DNA of 64,000 nucleotides from Verrucomicrobiota bacterium. GTDB lineage: Bacteria > Verrucomicrobiota > Verrucomicrobiia > Limisphaerales > J093. How positions within the stretch are numbered: the first letter of the stretch is position 1; each line of letters opens with the position of its first letter. Position numbers and translations under genes: made by a program. The stretch lies in NCBI GenBank assembly GCA_027493615.1, contig JAOSKK010000001.1:611629-675628 (forward strand), written 5' to 3'. Below are positions 42,738 through 54,462 of the stretch, piece after piece. Below the pieces are notes generated by a model. The model worked only from the letters and a program-made list of their open reading frames with translations, was not told the DNA's origin and did not search any database.

Positions 42738-43146
42738 ATGTCGTCTCACCAAGACACGCGTTGGCTGGCGTGGAGCCAGCGGATCCAGGCCATCGCCCAG
42801 AACGGGCTGACCTTTGCCCGCGATCCCTACGACCGAGAACGTCGCGCGGGAGGTGCACGAAGAGTCGGGGTTCATCGTTCGCGCAACGAAGCTGCTGGCC
42901 GTCTTCGACCGGAGCAAACACCCGCACGAACCGCCGTTCGCCTTTCACGTCTACAAGCTTTTTCTGCTTTGCGCCGTCACGGAGGGAACATCGCAGCCCG
43001 GCGCCGAGACCGATGCGGTCGGCTTTTTCGGTGAGCGGGAGATCCCGGACCTTTCCCTGACCCGGGTCACGCCTGCCCAGGTGAGGCGGATGTTCGACCA
43101 CCACCGTCAGCCGGATCTGCCCACGGACTTTGACCGTGACACCTGA
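42738..43146 (+). pseudogene. Nudix hydrolase with internal deletion
   Basis: The first 34 residues (MSSHQDTRWLAWSQRIQAIA, QNGLTFARDPYDRER) match the N-terminal helical domain of a family of Nudix hydrolases that act on nucleoside diphosphate derivatives. The sequence then jumps, in another frame, to NVAREVHEESGF, the last half of the Nudix box, and continues normally to HVYKLFLLCAVTEG and DHHRQPDLPTDFD. About 70 codons containing the first half of the Nudix box are missing. The junction at about 42830-42840 carries the shared word gagaacg, which would fit both sides, pointing to a deletion between short direct repeats. The catalytic box is incomplete, so the product should be inactive. The group II intron lies just upstream. 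Confidence 0.75.
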
Positions 43147-43170
43147 CCCACTCGCTGGCGCGAGGGGAGA

Positions 43171-43228
43171 GTCGTCGTGGGCCAGGAGGAACGCCACTTC
43201 GCCTCCGCCTCCTGACGGCTGCGCCACG
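43171..43228. repeat. Degraded family 2 repeat
   Basis: The segment contains cgtgggccagg and gcctcctgacggctgcgcc, which resemble the loop and right arm of the perfect hairpin at 25418-25488 with several mismatches. Like the others it lies between convergent genes (Nudix and CotH). Confidence 0.35.
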
Positions 43229-43362
43229 TGTGCAGGAACGCCGGCGTAACGGTCAACCCGCCGCCCTGCTCCCTTCGGGCCTTTTGGGCCGCGTGCGGAT
43301 CCTCGCCGAGGCATCACCTCGGTGACCCGAAGCGGGCGATCCCCGGGGGTGTTGGCGCGCCT

Positions 43363-46300
43363 TCAGGGGCCGAGGCGAACTTGGAAGAAGGCCCGGGTGT
43401 TGGCCGCCAGCGAAGGATGCCCCAGGTTGACGCTGAGCACGCCTTCGGCCACGGACCAGGCGGCGGGATCACAGGGCGTCCAGGTCCGGCAATCCTCCGA
43501 AAACCAGAGTTCCGCCGGGCCTTCCAGCCCGACGGTCTCGACGACAAACCACCCTTCCGCCGTGAGGCGAGGGTTGAGGAGTTGCAGATCCGCTGGTTCG
43601 GGCAGCCCCGGCGTGCCGCCCGCCATCCGGCTGGGCCGCCAGTTGACGGTTGTGCTCCAGAGCGGCTCCGCCGCGGTCAGATCGATCGCCACGAGCGAAG
43701 TCCCGGTCGCAAAGGTCTCCGGATACCACTGCCGCGAGTAGGTGAACGTGAGCAGATTGTTCCCGTCCGGGTCGACGAGTGAGAGCGTCTCGCCCGAGCG
43801 CGCGAGGTTGCCACCCGTCCACACGACCACGGTGAGGTCGTTCGTGGCGTAACGCGTGGTAAACGCCTCCAGGTTCTTGACCAGTACAAGCCGCGCGCCA
43901 GGCGACAGCATCAGCGGGGCGAACGTGTGGTTGATCCCGCTCCCGAACCGCACCCCGGCGAGGTCAAGGGGCGTCGCCGCGAGGTTCACGAGTTCAAGCC
44001 AGGCGAAGTCGTCCGCCGTGTAAGAGCTGTTCGCATCGGGCGTCGGCGGGGCGTACATGAGTTCGGCGATCCGCAACGCGCCGTAGTCCATGGACGGTCG
44101 CGGGACCGTAAACCGGCTTTCGGACAGTGCACTCCATTCCGTGCCATCAAAGGCGCGGGCCTTGAGCGTCAGGTCTTCGCGGACGATCACGTCCGCGGTG
44201 ACGTTGGCCGGGTTGCCAGGAACCGTCAGGGCGAGGTCGAAGTAGAGATCGGAGCTGCTCTCGTTGCACTGGTGAACCTCGACCGCGAGGACGTTTGGGC
44301 CCGCGCGGAGCAGAGGCCCCGCCTCGACCGTGCGGGTGAAGTAAGTGTTCTGGTCGGGCGATCCGACCACGCCGGCGGAGTAGGTGTCGTACGTGGGGAC
44401 GCCGGGGTTCATGTTGTCGCGCAGGATTTCCACGCCGTTCAGATAAACCACCACGCCGTCGTCCCGCAGCACGTCCACCAGCAGTTGGTCCACCTCCTCG
44501 GTCGAGTCGAGCGTGAAGGTGTGGCGGAAGTAGGTGGTCGTGACCTGCGGACCGGACGCACCCGTCACGTAGCGCCGGGTGCGGGTCGCCACCGGGTTGG
44601 CCGTGGCACTGCCGGCGAAGCCGAGGATCGCCGAACCTTGCGGCCAGACCGCATCCATGAACTCCGGATCCCGCCAGGTTCTTGGGCCGTCAGCCTCCGG
44701 TTCACGCCCGGCGTCGAAGTAGTGCCAGCGGGCGCCGCGGGCCACGAGCGTCCGGGGTCCCGTCGGACCGTTGGTGGCCGTGACCGCAACCGCCGCCGGG
44801 TGGATGCCGCCATCGGGCAGGCGGGGGTCCGAGCCGTCGGTGGTGTAGTAGAACGTGCTGGTGCCGGCCAATCGCACCGCCTGGCCCGGTGTCACCTCGG
44901 TGTTCATCACCGAGTACAGCGGCGCATCCAGAGACGGAAACCAGCCCCGCTGACGGAACTGACCGATCACGATGTCCCGGCGCTGGGCCAGGTAGGTGTT
45001 CAACACCGCGTTGCAGGCTGGCAGCCAGGTCGCGTCGCGCGTCTTCCCGCGCCCCCAGCGGGCGGACTCGCCGATGATGGCCAGGTCGATCTCGTCCATC
45101 CGGCTGCGAAATCGCTGCTGGGCATTGGCCGGCGTGAGCGCGCCGTCGCCGTAGAGATGCTTCTGCACGAGGTCGGCAAAACGCCGCCGGTACTCGGGAT
45201 GCTGGCAAAGCCGCTGGTGCAGGGTGGCGGGGTTGAACTGGTTCCGGGCGGTGAAGTTCGCCCCGGCCCCCGTGGTGTCGGCCGTGACCGGGTAGCCGCC
45301 GTGCGCCCCCAGCGAGTGCTCGGCGTCATGACGCAGCCACTTGAAGCCGTCGGGCGTCACCCGGTTGAAGAGGCCATACATGTTGTTGGGAAAGCCGCCC
45401 CAGATGGAGACCGGCGAGTCCGGATCGCCCGTGTAATACGCCACCAGCATGTACACGATCAGATTGTCCTCATCCAGGTAAACGGGGTAGGAGGGGTTAC
45501 GGGTGCCGTTGGAGTTCAGGCCCCGGGCACGCCAGTAATTGTCCCGGTACGCGCCGGTGAACCCCTGGGTGAGGGCCAGGTTGTGCAGGGCATAGAAGGC
45601 GTCGAAGGTCCCGTCGCTGGCGGTCGTCGTGTAGCCGGGCTGGCTGGTCTTGATGCAATCCCAGTCCTCGCGGTTGCCGCCCAGATAGCTCTCCGCAAAG
45701 TCGGCGTCCCCCGTTCCTGGGTTTGGTAGAGGCCCCAGTACTGACCGTTCAGATAGAGGTGGTAATAGCGGCTCCGCGTGTAGGGCATCCCCATGTCGCG
45801 CTGCGAATCCCGCGAGAAGGTCTCGCGTACGAAGGTCTCGTTGGGGCTGTTCTCAAAGGCCCAGGAGTAGTTCTGGGAGGTGCGCAGATCGACCTTGTCG
45901 AATGCCGCTGCCCCCTCGTCGCCGAAGAGCGGGAAGCGCAGCCGCCCCTCGCCGTAGGTCGAACGGAAGAACAGCCGGAACGCATGCTTGGGATTACCCG
46001 AGCTGCGGCTGTAGGCCCCGCGAATCCGCAGGCCCGCATCGATCTGAAACTCGCCCGCGCTGCCCTGGACCGGGTCGATCAGCTCCACTGAGACGGGCCG
46101 TTCCCAGGCGATGCCGTCGTTGCCCGGGTTCACATAGATGCCGCGCTGGGCGTTGAAGAGATGGCCAAGGTCCGTCACCAGCGAGAGGGACGCGATGGCA
46201 TTGGTCATGCCTTGCCGCAGCCGCGCGCCGTCACTGGTCACAATCGCCTGCCGCACCCCGTACTCCATCACGTGGTTGTTGACTTGTCGGTTGGCCGGCC

Positions 46301-47590
46301 AACCCGGCGGCGGGGTCGTGCCCTGCTGAAGGATGTCCTCGAGGAACAGCCAGGTCACGGTGGTCACGTTCTGCCGGATCGCGGCCGGATCGACCACGGA
46401 GGCTCGCAAGGTCGTGGTCCGCGAGACGGACAAAGGGGCGGCGTACAGCGGTGAGGCCGGACCGGGAACGCTCCCATCAACCGTATACCGGATCTCGGCG
46501 GCAGGGTCCGGGCAGGTGAGGGTCACGCTGAACGGCGCGCCCTTGTAGCCCCGGGGCTCGCTGGCCGTCACGACCGGTGTGGGTGCGGAGAAGCCTTCGG
46601 CATTGGCCGCTCCAGGGGTTGGCGTCTTGAAGAACGCCTGCGAGACCGCCCCGGCGCGACGGGTCAGCCGCGGTGCCATCAGGAACTCCGGGTCGCCCAC
46701 CGCATCGTTCAGCGCCGTCACCGCCAGCGTGTTGACCCCGGCGGTGACGAGCCCGGCGGGAACCGGATACGCCTGCCATCGCACGGCCTCAACCACCGGC
46801 CGCGCCGCCGTGGCCTGGCTGTCCCACTCCAGGGTGACCGGGGCATTCAGGGGAAGCCAACGGGGCGCCATTCAGGGGTGGCGACGAACCCGTCGGCGCA
46901 ACGCACCCACAGCGTGAATTGGTCCGACGCCGCGGGTGCTGACTCCAGCGTGAAGCTCCATTCGGCGTCCAGCCGCGTGTTCACACCCCACAACCCCTCA
47001 GCCACATCGGTCTCGATCAACGCCCCGCTGAAGCCCAGCGACCCCACGCCTTCCCTCCAGGGCCCCGCGCCCTCGGCCGTGGGGACGCGGTACCGCACCG
47101 GCGTGTTTGCACCGAGGAGCTCCTGCTCGGGTGGCGTGCTGAGTCCGTACGAGATGTCGCGCAACTGCGGGGGAAAACTCGGCGCATACTCGTGCGCGAT
47201 CGAGGTGCCATCGGGCCGGACCAACCCAAGATATTCCCCTTCGCGCGACAGGCTGAAGCTGGCGTGCAGTTCTCCCCCGACTACGGCGTTGGTCGAACTG
47301 TCCGCGAACACAACCAGATAGCCCTGCGCTGGAATCGAGGTGCCGTCCGGGATCCGCCACTTCGTGAGATCCGAGGCCCGGTCCGTCAAATACCAGCCGC
47401 TCAAGTCCACGGCTTCAGAACCGGGGTTCGCCAGCTCGATCCAGTCCGCCGCGTCGCCCGCCTGCGTGCGCAACCCGCCCTCGTTGTCGGCGAGGAACTC
47501 GTTGATCACGACTTGTGCCGACAAACGCGGGGCCAGGCCGAGGGCCAACCAGACCAAGAGATGGGTCTTGGGCTTCATGTATCTCTTCAT
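43363..47590 (-). CDS. Secreted CotH-kinase-like protein with two lamin-tail domains (two frameshifts)
   Basis: A protein of about 1,409 residues. The signal peptide (THLLVWLALGLAPRLSAQ) leads straight into a lamin-tail domain (VVINEFLADNEGG, DWIELANPGSEAVDLSGWYL). A chitobiase-type beta domain follows (AAEIRYTVDGSVPG), then the CotH-like fold: FENSPNETFVRETFSRDSQ, YYHLYLNGQYWGLYQTQER and YPVYLDEDNLI in the corrected frame. A second beta domain (STFYYTTDGSDPR) and a second lamin-tail domain (LRIAELMYAPPTPDANS) complete it. One-base deletions near 46870 and 45718 join three frames. CotH proteins are atypical kinases in spores; in secreted bacterial versions the target is unknown. ATG 47590 is chosen; ATG 47578 is a close alternative. 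Confidence 0.85.
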
Positions 47591-47788
47591 GTATCGAGTG
47601 GCCGCGACGGGAACTGGCCGGGCTGACCGGCGCTGCGCGGCAATCCTGACGGACTGGGGCCAAGTCCATCCCAGTTTAGAATCGCCGCTGCGCCCGGCCC
47701 ATGTGCGTTTGACGGCCCAGTGCCGGCTGGCGCATGCCGCCGTGGATCCTGCGTTGCCCACCGGCTTCTCCGGCGGTACGGTGCGGGT

Positions 47789-48339
47789 GTGAGCAGGCTG
47801 ACCATCACGCTGCCGCCGCAACCCGCGCAAACCGCCTTCAACCTCCGCCGCTGGGAGGAAGTGCTGGCCGACACCGGGTTGGCCAAGCTGCCCGGGCGCA
47901 TCGAAACCGACCGGCATGGTCACATCCTCATGAGCCCTCCCCCGCTCCCCATCATGGCAGCTACCAACTGGAAATCGGCTATCGGCTGCGACAACTCATG
48001 CCCCACGGGCGGGTGTTGACTGAGTGCCCCATCTCGACGGCCGACGGTGTCAGAGCCGCGGACGTGGCGTGGGCCTCGGCCGAGTGTCTGCGGGAGCTGG
48101 GCAACCGGGCGTGCTTCCCCCGATCGCCGGAGCTTTGCGTCGAGGTCCTGTCGCCGGGGAACACCGAGGCCGAGATCCAGGAGAAGGTGAGGTTGGATTT
48201 CGATGCTGGAGCACAAGAGGTCTGGCTGTGTGACACGCGCGGCCGCCTGAAGTTCCTGACGGCGTCGACCGGCCGGCCGCTCCGCCAATCCCGGCTTTGC
48301 CCGGCCTTCCCGAGCCAGGTGGAGCTGCGCGAACCGTGA
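47789..48339 (+). CDS. Uma2-family (DUF820) putative restriction-endonuclease-fold protein, one frameshift
   Basis: Uma2 proteins have the PD-(D/E)XK nuclease fold and occur in many copies in some phyla; their biological role is unsettled. Here FNLRRWEEVLADTGLAKLPG and RIETDRHGHILMSP precede a one-base deletion near 47945 (a run of C), after which the core continues: RVLTECPISTADGVRAADVA with the acidic residue, ELCVEVLSPGNTEAEIQEK with the E-x-K pair, and AGAQEVWLCDTRG. About 183 residues. The start GTG 47789 is a guess; no better ATG lies in frame. It is divergent from the CotH gene and its stop is next to the start of the following LamG gene. Confidence 0.82.
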
Positions 48340-48340
48340 C

Positions 48341-51300
48341 GTGTCCACCGGCATCAGCCCGCGCGCTTGCATCCGCCTTGTCTCCGCCGCGTGGTTCGCC
48401 GACCCTGCCGACGAACCATGCGTATCCAGTTCCAGCGGGCACCGAAACGTCTCCCCCAACCCGTGCGTGATCGTCCTTGGCGCACTGCTGGGCGGTTGGC
48501 TGCCGTCGGCCATTGGCGGGGGCGAATCGCCGGCGTCCACTGACTCCGCGCCGGGTCCGGCGAACCCGCTGACGGTCCACGCGCTGATGCCGCGCATCCC
48601 GGACTACACCCTCATGTGGTGGGCTGAGGGCTTCCCCGGCCACACGCCCTCCGCCCCTTGGTGGCGCGTCATCCAAACCGGCTGCTATGCGCTCGTCCTC
48701 GACACCGCGACCCTGCGGGTACCGCACTTCGGTCGGATCCCATCACCCCACGAATACGCCGCAGCGGCGCGTGAAGGTCGGGGCCTGTGGCGTGAATTGC
48801 CGGCCGCGGAGCTCGCCTTGACGCTCACCGCCGACGGCCGGACTTACCGCGCCAACGCGGGCGGCCAGTGGACCGAATTCACCGGCCCGCGCCTGGTCGA
48901 GTCCGGTCGCTTTCTCCAGCGGGCTGACGTTACGGACCTGGTCTTCACGTCCGCTGACGGGACCTCGCTCAATGTCGCAGCGCGTTTCGAGACCGTCGCC
49001 TGGCCGACCCGGCTGGCCCTCATTCTGGCCGCGCGACCGGGGTTGCGGCCCCTCCCGCCCGGAGAAGAGTGCTTCGGGCGCGTGGGGGGCGGCTTCGGCC
49101 TCACGGGCACGAATCACTTCGAGGTCCTTCACCGACCCGAACTCGATCCGGACCAGTTCACTCTGGAGCTCTGGGTGTACGTGACGCCGGACAGTGAGAA
49201 GGCGACCCGCGCCGTTCCCTGGCTGGTCTGCAAGAACTCCCACGAAGAGGCCGACGGGAACTACGGCATCACCCTCCAGAACGGCCAACCCCAGGCCCGC
49301 TTGAACATCGGCGGTGGCCGGGACAACCGGTTTTCCGTGCACGCGCCCCCTCACCTGACCCTCCGCACCGAGGCCTGGAATCATCTCGCCTTCAGCTATG
49401 ACAGCCACACGCTGCGCCTCTATGTGAATGGCGAACCCGCTGGCGACCGTGAGATCGACCGACTACGCGCCCCTGGCCGAGGCGGACTCGCCTTTGGCCG
49501 CCGCCAGGACAACGACGGGGATGGTTATCACTTCCAGGGTGCCGTGGACGAGATCCGCCTGTACCACCGCGTCCTGACACCCGCCCAGGTTCGCGAGCGC
49601 TTTCAACAGCCGGAAGCTGACGCAGCCCCGGTCCGGGCCGTTGCCGAATGGTGCTTCGCGCCACAGGGCCAGGCGCTGGTGTCACGGCCTGGCGAGGCAT
49701 GGACCAACGCGGCCATGACCATCAGCCTCCGCACCACCGAGGGCACCTGGGAGCGGCGTTGGGAACTGCCCCCCGGTCAAACCTGGCGCTGGCCGGACGG
49801 GCACGAATTGGCCCTCGCCCTCGACTTGCCTTCCGCACCCTTGCAGTTCGCCCCCACCCAGACTCCGCTGAGCGTCCAGGCCAGGGAAAAGCCCGCCGAC
49901 CGTTCGCTCCCCGTTCGCTATGACGACGCCCGGGGCTGGCATCGTGTCGACCTCGACGGCATCGAACCCACTGTGCCGGCCGGCGACGACCCCGCACGCC
50001 ACAATGATGCCATCGAACGTGTGCAACTCCTGCTGGCGAACCCGACCGACCACGAACAGACCGCCCGCCTCCTCTTCGCCAAGAGCGGCGCCGGCATCCG
50101 CCAGCGCCTCGGTTCGCCCATCACCGGCATGTCCGCCATCCTCCGCCACCCGGATGGCCAACCCACCGGCATTCCCGTCCAGCTCAGCAAGAACTGGCAC
50201 ACGCGGCCCGCGGGTGGCGTCTATGCGGGCACGTGGTTCCACGGATTCTCGCAAGTCCGGCTTCCTCCCCACGCGCGGGTCGAGCTCGAGTTGGCTTTGG
50301 TCTATGGCCACTGGGGTGGTGTCGCGGCTGCCTCCCATGCCCAGCTCTGTCTCATCGGTTGGGGCAGCAACCAGCTCTGGGACCAGAGCGCCCTTGGCGC
50401 CTGGGGAAAGCCTCTGCTTCGAACCGGATCAGGTCCAGGCCGCCGCCGGCATCCTCGACGTCCGACCTCTCATGGTCCGATCCATGGCGGGTGACCAGCC
50501 CTGGCAGTGGACCCACAACGTCGGTGGAGGCGATTGCTTCCGGCTCTTCGACCCCGCCGGCAAACGGGTGCTGCCGGCCGCCATGCGCACGGCCTACGAA
50601 CGTCAGGGCCCTTGCCTCACCGAAGTCACCTACGCCGGCCGCACCGGCGACGGCCTCGCGCACGCCGTCACGGTCAGCCTGGCCCGCACCGACGACCTCG
50701 TGCGCGGCACCTATCACCTGCGGCTCGACGTCTGTCAGCCCACCGACTTCTCCCGCTTCGTCATCTTCCAGGTGGGTGCCGACACCTACAGCTACACCGG
50801 CGAACGGAAGCTGGCGGTAGGCGATGAGAACGGCCCGGTCCGCGAATGGCCCGCCCAGTGGGGCGGCGCGCGCTACCGCACCGCCCCCCACGAATGCACC
50901 GGACGCGTGCCCTGGCTCTCCCTCCACGAAGCCGTCTCCCGTGCCGGGCAGGAAGCGCGCGCCCGCGGTCAGTCGGGTGCCCCAGGTGCCTGGGCCAACC
51001 GCGGCATCGTCATCCGTTCCTGGCAGGCCCGACTCGGCGGCCGGCCCGCCCGCCCGTGGGTGCGGGAGTACGGCGTCAACGCCCGCGGCGCCGACACCTC
51101 GACCCTGGACATCCTCCCACCCCCGGAGCTCACGCGTCTGCTCCCGGGCGATTACGTCGACGCGATCTTCGAACACTTGGTCATGCCCCAGTCCGCCGCG
51201 GATTACTATGGCCCAAACCGGGCTCTGCGAGCGGCACTCCAGGTCCACGCCGACACCTGGCGCCTGATCCACCGCGAGGCTGTCGGCAACGACCGCCGCA

Positions 51301-51605
51301 TCGACCTGGCCTCCGGTTCACTGCTGGCCCGCTACCCCGCCGTCAAGGTGCAGACCGTTTCCGACACCGCCGCGTTCACCCTCTCCGGCGGCCTCGGCTA
51401 TGTGCCCATCACCTTCACCGGACTTTCCTCCCCATTCGGCCTTGCCCTGCTCTGCGACGATCAGCCCGTCGACCAGAGCGTTCACGGTCAGGACTTCTGG
51501 CAGACCGACTTCGACCCCGTGACCCGGTCCTGGAGCCGGACCTATAACGTCCCGGTGAACGACGACCGTCCGCGCCACCTTCGCTTGCGCCGACGATCCG
51601 ATTGA
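48341..51605 (+). CDS. Long secreted LamG-domain protein of unknown function (one frameshift)
   Basis: About 1,088 residues after joining two frames by a one-base shift near 50405. A hydrophobic segment (PCVIVLGALLGGWLPSAIGG) is probably the export signal, so the true start may lie nearer to it than GTG 48341. A conserved-looking N-terminal region (YTLMWWAEGFPG, GCYALVLDTATLRVPHFG) is not a family I recognise. A LamG/concanavalin domain follows at residues about 255-410 (QFTLELWVYVTPDSEKATRA, NHLAFSYDSHTLRLYVNGEP). The C-terminal 650 residues (FIFQVGADTY, GSLLARYPAVKVQTVSD) match nothing I recognise. It is convergent with the small ATPase gene. A glycan-binding or hydrolase role is possible but unproven. 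Confidence 0.7.
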
Positions 51606-51691
51606 GCCTGACCTCCAGACGCTCCGCGCGGGGCACACGGGCGCCGCCCATTGCAAAGCGTGCGGAGTGCGGGGGTTCACTGCCGCTTTTC
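51605..51691. repeat. Dispersed hairpin repeat, family 1, copy C
   Basis: This copy carries acctccagacgctccgcgcg on the left and gcaaagcgtgcggagtgcgg with ggttcactgccgctttt on the right, matching 12316-12417 and 21290-21391. It lies between two convergent genes. Confidence 0.65.
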
Positions 51692-51750
51692 GTGCTCGGT
51701 TCAGGGAGAGTTCAGCGCCGCGGCTTTCAGTCCTCCCGCCCCGGGCCGGC

Positions 51751-52392
51751 CTAACGATCGTACAGCACGCGAAGCGCCCGCCGGATGTCCCCGCCGCAGG
51801 AGCCGAACACGCGGTCGAGTTCGGCCGAAGGCAGCCAGGCCACGTTCCCCGTCGGGGCCAGCAGCTCAGCGACCAGTTCGCGGAACAACGCGGCCTCCGT
51901 CGCACAGCGATACAACGTGGCCCGCCGCCCGACCCGGTGCTGCGTCGTCACCAGTCCGCCCGCCCGCCGGGTCGCGAGACGCAAGCGCCACCACTGCCCC
52001 AGCCCAAGCCGGTCGGCCCCATCCACGAACAAAGTGGCCCTGGTGCCACGTGCCGCCTCCAGCCACAGGCCAAGGCGTTCCCGGGAGAGCCGTTCCGATC
52101 CGTCGGCCCAGAGCAGCTTCACCTCACGCCCTGCACCGCGCAGCCGCGCGGCGAGCTCGAGCCAAAGCGTGGTCTTGCCTGAGCCTCTTGGCCCCACGAT
52201 CGCGCCCCGCCCCGAAAGCGCTTCCAGCCGGGCTATCAGTTCGGCCCAGCCCCGTTCCCCGAGCCGGAACCGCAACGCTTCCACGCGCTCTGCGCGGAAC
52301 GGATTCTCCCGGGCCGGACACCCTCCCAGGCCGGTGGGCTTCTCATGGACCTGTGGTGCGGGCGTCCCGCCTGCACTCCCAGGGTTCATGGT
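51751..52392 (-). CDS. Small P-loop ATPase (AAA/DnaA-like), start uncertain
   Basis: Walker A is present as GPRGSGKTTLWLELAARL and a Walker B-like acidic strand as ATLFVDGADRL. The arrangement and the C-terminal SAELDRVFGSCGGDIRRAL recall small AAA proteins related to DnaA, but no closer assignment is possible. Recognisable sequence starts at about NPFRAERVEALRFRLGERGW; everything upstream in this frame is a family 3 repeat, so the listed start is only the nearest ATG in frame. An ATG at 52346 in another frame (MRSPPAWEG) followed by one indel would give a natural start. It lies directly downstream of the DUF3592-like gene on the same strand, and the two may be co-transcribed. Confidence 0.65.
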   Translation of the reverse strand, partial: TMNPGSAGGTPAPQVHEKPTGLGGCPARENPFRAERVEALRFRLGERGWAELIARLEALSGRGAIVGPRGSGKTTLWLELAARLRGAGREVKLLWADGSERLSRERLGLWLEAARGTRATLFVDGADRLGLGQWWRLRLATRRAGGLVTTQHRVGRRATLYRCATEAALFRELVAELLAPTGNVAWLPSAELDRVFGSCGGDIRRALRVLYDR

Positions 52393-52395
52393 TCC
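52342..52395 (-). repeat. Dispersed repeat, family 3, inverted copy
   Basis: Read on the minus strand it gives ccatgaaccctgggag, gtgcaggcgggacgcccgc and accacaggtccatgag, matching 56949-56991 and 57110-57166. It sits between the DUF3592-like gene and the ATPase, and both open frames run into it, so neither boundary of those genes is secure. Confidence 0.65.
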
Positions 52396-54236
52396 CGGGC
52401 AGGGCCGCGGAGGCCAAGGCGGCTTTCCTCGACCACGGCAGTTCACTCGCTGGTCCGGCCCCATGCTTTCGCGACGAAGCCGCGAGAGAACGGAGGAACT
52501 TGCGACAGCCGGACGCGTGGCCGGTCGGCTCCGGCACAGGCTCGGGCAACGCCACGATTCGGCCGTCGGGCGAAACCACGAGTTCGCGACGCACGCTGCG
52601 TTCGCCGGGTTGAACCACCAGTTCGAGGGCCCAGCTCACCGACACCAGCCGGCCATCCGTGCTCCACGGTGCGGTCGGCAGCGTCAGCGTGAACGGCTGC
52701 ACCTCCTGGCTCGTCGGTTGGGCAAAAGGCACACTGGCCACCACCGTCACGTCACGTGTGCCTTTGCCGCTGGTGTACCAGAACAGCCGGACCTCGGCTG
52801 ATCGCGGTGGCGTGGGCAACGACCAGCCCGCGGCCCCGATGATGGTCGCGCCCGGTCGAAACGCGACCTGTCCCTGCTCGGTGCGCAAGGCCAGCGCGCC
52901 ATCCGCACTCCGGGTCATGTCTTCCGGCGGCGGGGCCGGCCGTTCCGCGGGACTGGCCTCTTCGTCGACGCCGCTGATTTCCACCCCGAACTCGTCATCC
53001 ACATCCGGCCAGAACGGCACTTCCCCCTGCACTCTCAGGACCCACTCGATCCGGTTGTTCGCCGCTTGAAATCCGGGAACGGCAAACGCCGGTAACGCAA
53101 ACACCGTCTCACCCTGCCGCAGTTCGAGCAGTGCGGTCAGTTCCGCCAACTCCACGCAGGCGAACGTGACCCGGTCGGTGGTCGTCGACGTGCCCCGCCG
53201 ATACGTCGCGGCTTCCCGACCTTCCAGCGTGATCCGGAGCCGGCGCAGGCGGTGGACCGCCCCCTCGGTGTGCCACGTCAGGCGATGCGTCGCCCCGCGT
53301 TTCAATCGCCCCGGCCGCACGCGCAGGCTGACGCGGGGATTGGCCAAGGCCAGCCCCTGGTGCACCGCCGCCGCCAGCAGCACCAGCCCGATCAACGCAA
53401 ACAGCCCCAGAAACGCCACCCCCGCCCACTCGCGGTCGCGATAGCACGACACCAGGATTGCCCAGGAGATCCCGTTCCAGAACAAAGCCACGATTCCCGC
53501 CCCCAGGGCCCGGGTCACGCGCGCCTGCGCCGGACGCAACTCTCGCTCCAGATCGTCCGCCACCGTGCCGGTGGGCTCGACCCGGGGAGCCGTGCCGCGC
53601 GGTCGCGGCGTCCGCCAGAATCCCACCACCCCCCACGCCGATCAACACAAACACCAGTGGGATCAGTCCGAACACCATCACCTCCGGCAACCCACGGTGC
53701 AGCACCGCCTCTTGGGGAGCCCGCGGATTAACCCAGCAGTTCGTCCGCAATCCCGCCGGGTAACGGTCCACCGCCGCCTCTTTGCCCGCCCGCCCGCTCG
53801 TATACGCTTCGAGGAAATCGTAGCGGCCCGACTCATAGTCCCGGCCGCCGTACTCGTATCGGTACACGATCTTCGGTCGGTAGGTGGCCCCGTCCTCGCC
53901 GCTCTGCGTCTCCACCTGACTCGAGGTCACCTCGCACGGCACCGCTACCCAGGACCGTGCTTGAGCCGCCTTCACCAAGGGAAGCACCACAAAGGGAACC
54001 AACACCGCCAGACCCAAGACGCCGAAAACGGCGAAGAAAACCCTCGCCCACTTCGAGCCTCCCTGCCCCTGAGTGGAAAGCGGCGCCGCGTCGCCCCCCG
54101 CCAGAGGCTCCCGCCGGGCCCGCCGCATCGCCCGGAGAATCACCATGCCAGGCAGTAGCCCGAACAGCAGCAGCGCCACCACCACCACCACCGCTACCAC
54201 GAGCCAGTCGGGGGAATCCCCACAAGTTCCAAGCAT
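52343..54236 (-). CDS. DUF3592-like membrane protein (one frameshift, C-terminus runs into a repeat)
   Basis: The N-terminus has a membrane helix (WLVVAVVVVVALLLFGLLPG), a second helix (VFFAVFGVLGLAVLVPFVVL) and a DUF3592-type extracytoplasmic domain (SWVAVPCEVTSSQVETQ, YRPKIVYRYEYGGRDYES), closed by FGLIPLVFVLIGVGG. A one-base deletion near 53630 (run of C) joins it to a second part with two more helices (ALFWNGISWAILVSC, FLGLFALIGLVLLAAAVHQG) and a cytoplasmic or extracytoplasmic beta-rich tail (RVSLRVRPGRLKRGATHRL). The last 50 residues are translated repeat, so the real stop is probably near 52500 and hidden by an indel. About 580 genuine residues. DUF3592 has no known function. Confidence 0.7.
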
Positions 54237-54462
54237 GCATGGGTTCGAGGGCGGCAGGATGGCAGCCGCAGCCCGGGGCGACAAGGACTCGACGTGTCCC
54301 GGGCGACACCGCCCGCACCGGCTTCCGGCCTGGATCGTCTTCCGAACCGACCCCTTGCCTCCGGCACGTCCCCGGATTTGGAGCACATAATGAACTGACC
54401 CCTTAGGCATGGACATTGACTTTGCCCTCGGACTTCGGCGGTATCCCGCGAACGGATCCACG

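Noticed and set aside
43927..45729. Open frame of 600 codons on the plus strand
   Set aside because: It is antisense to the CotH protein; no signal peptide or domain is visible.
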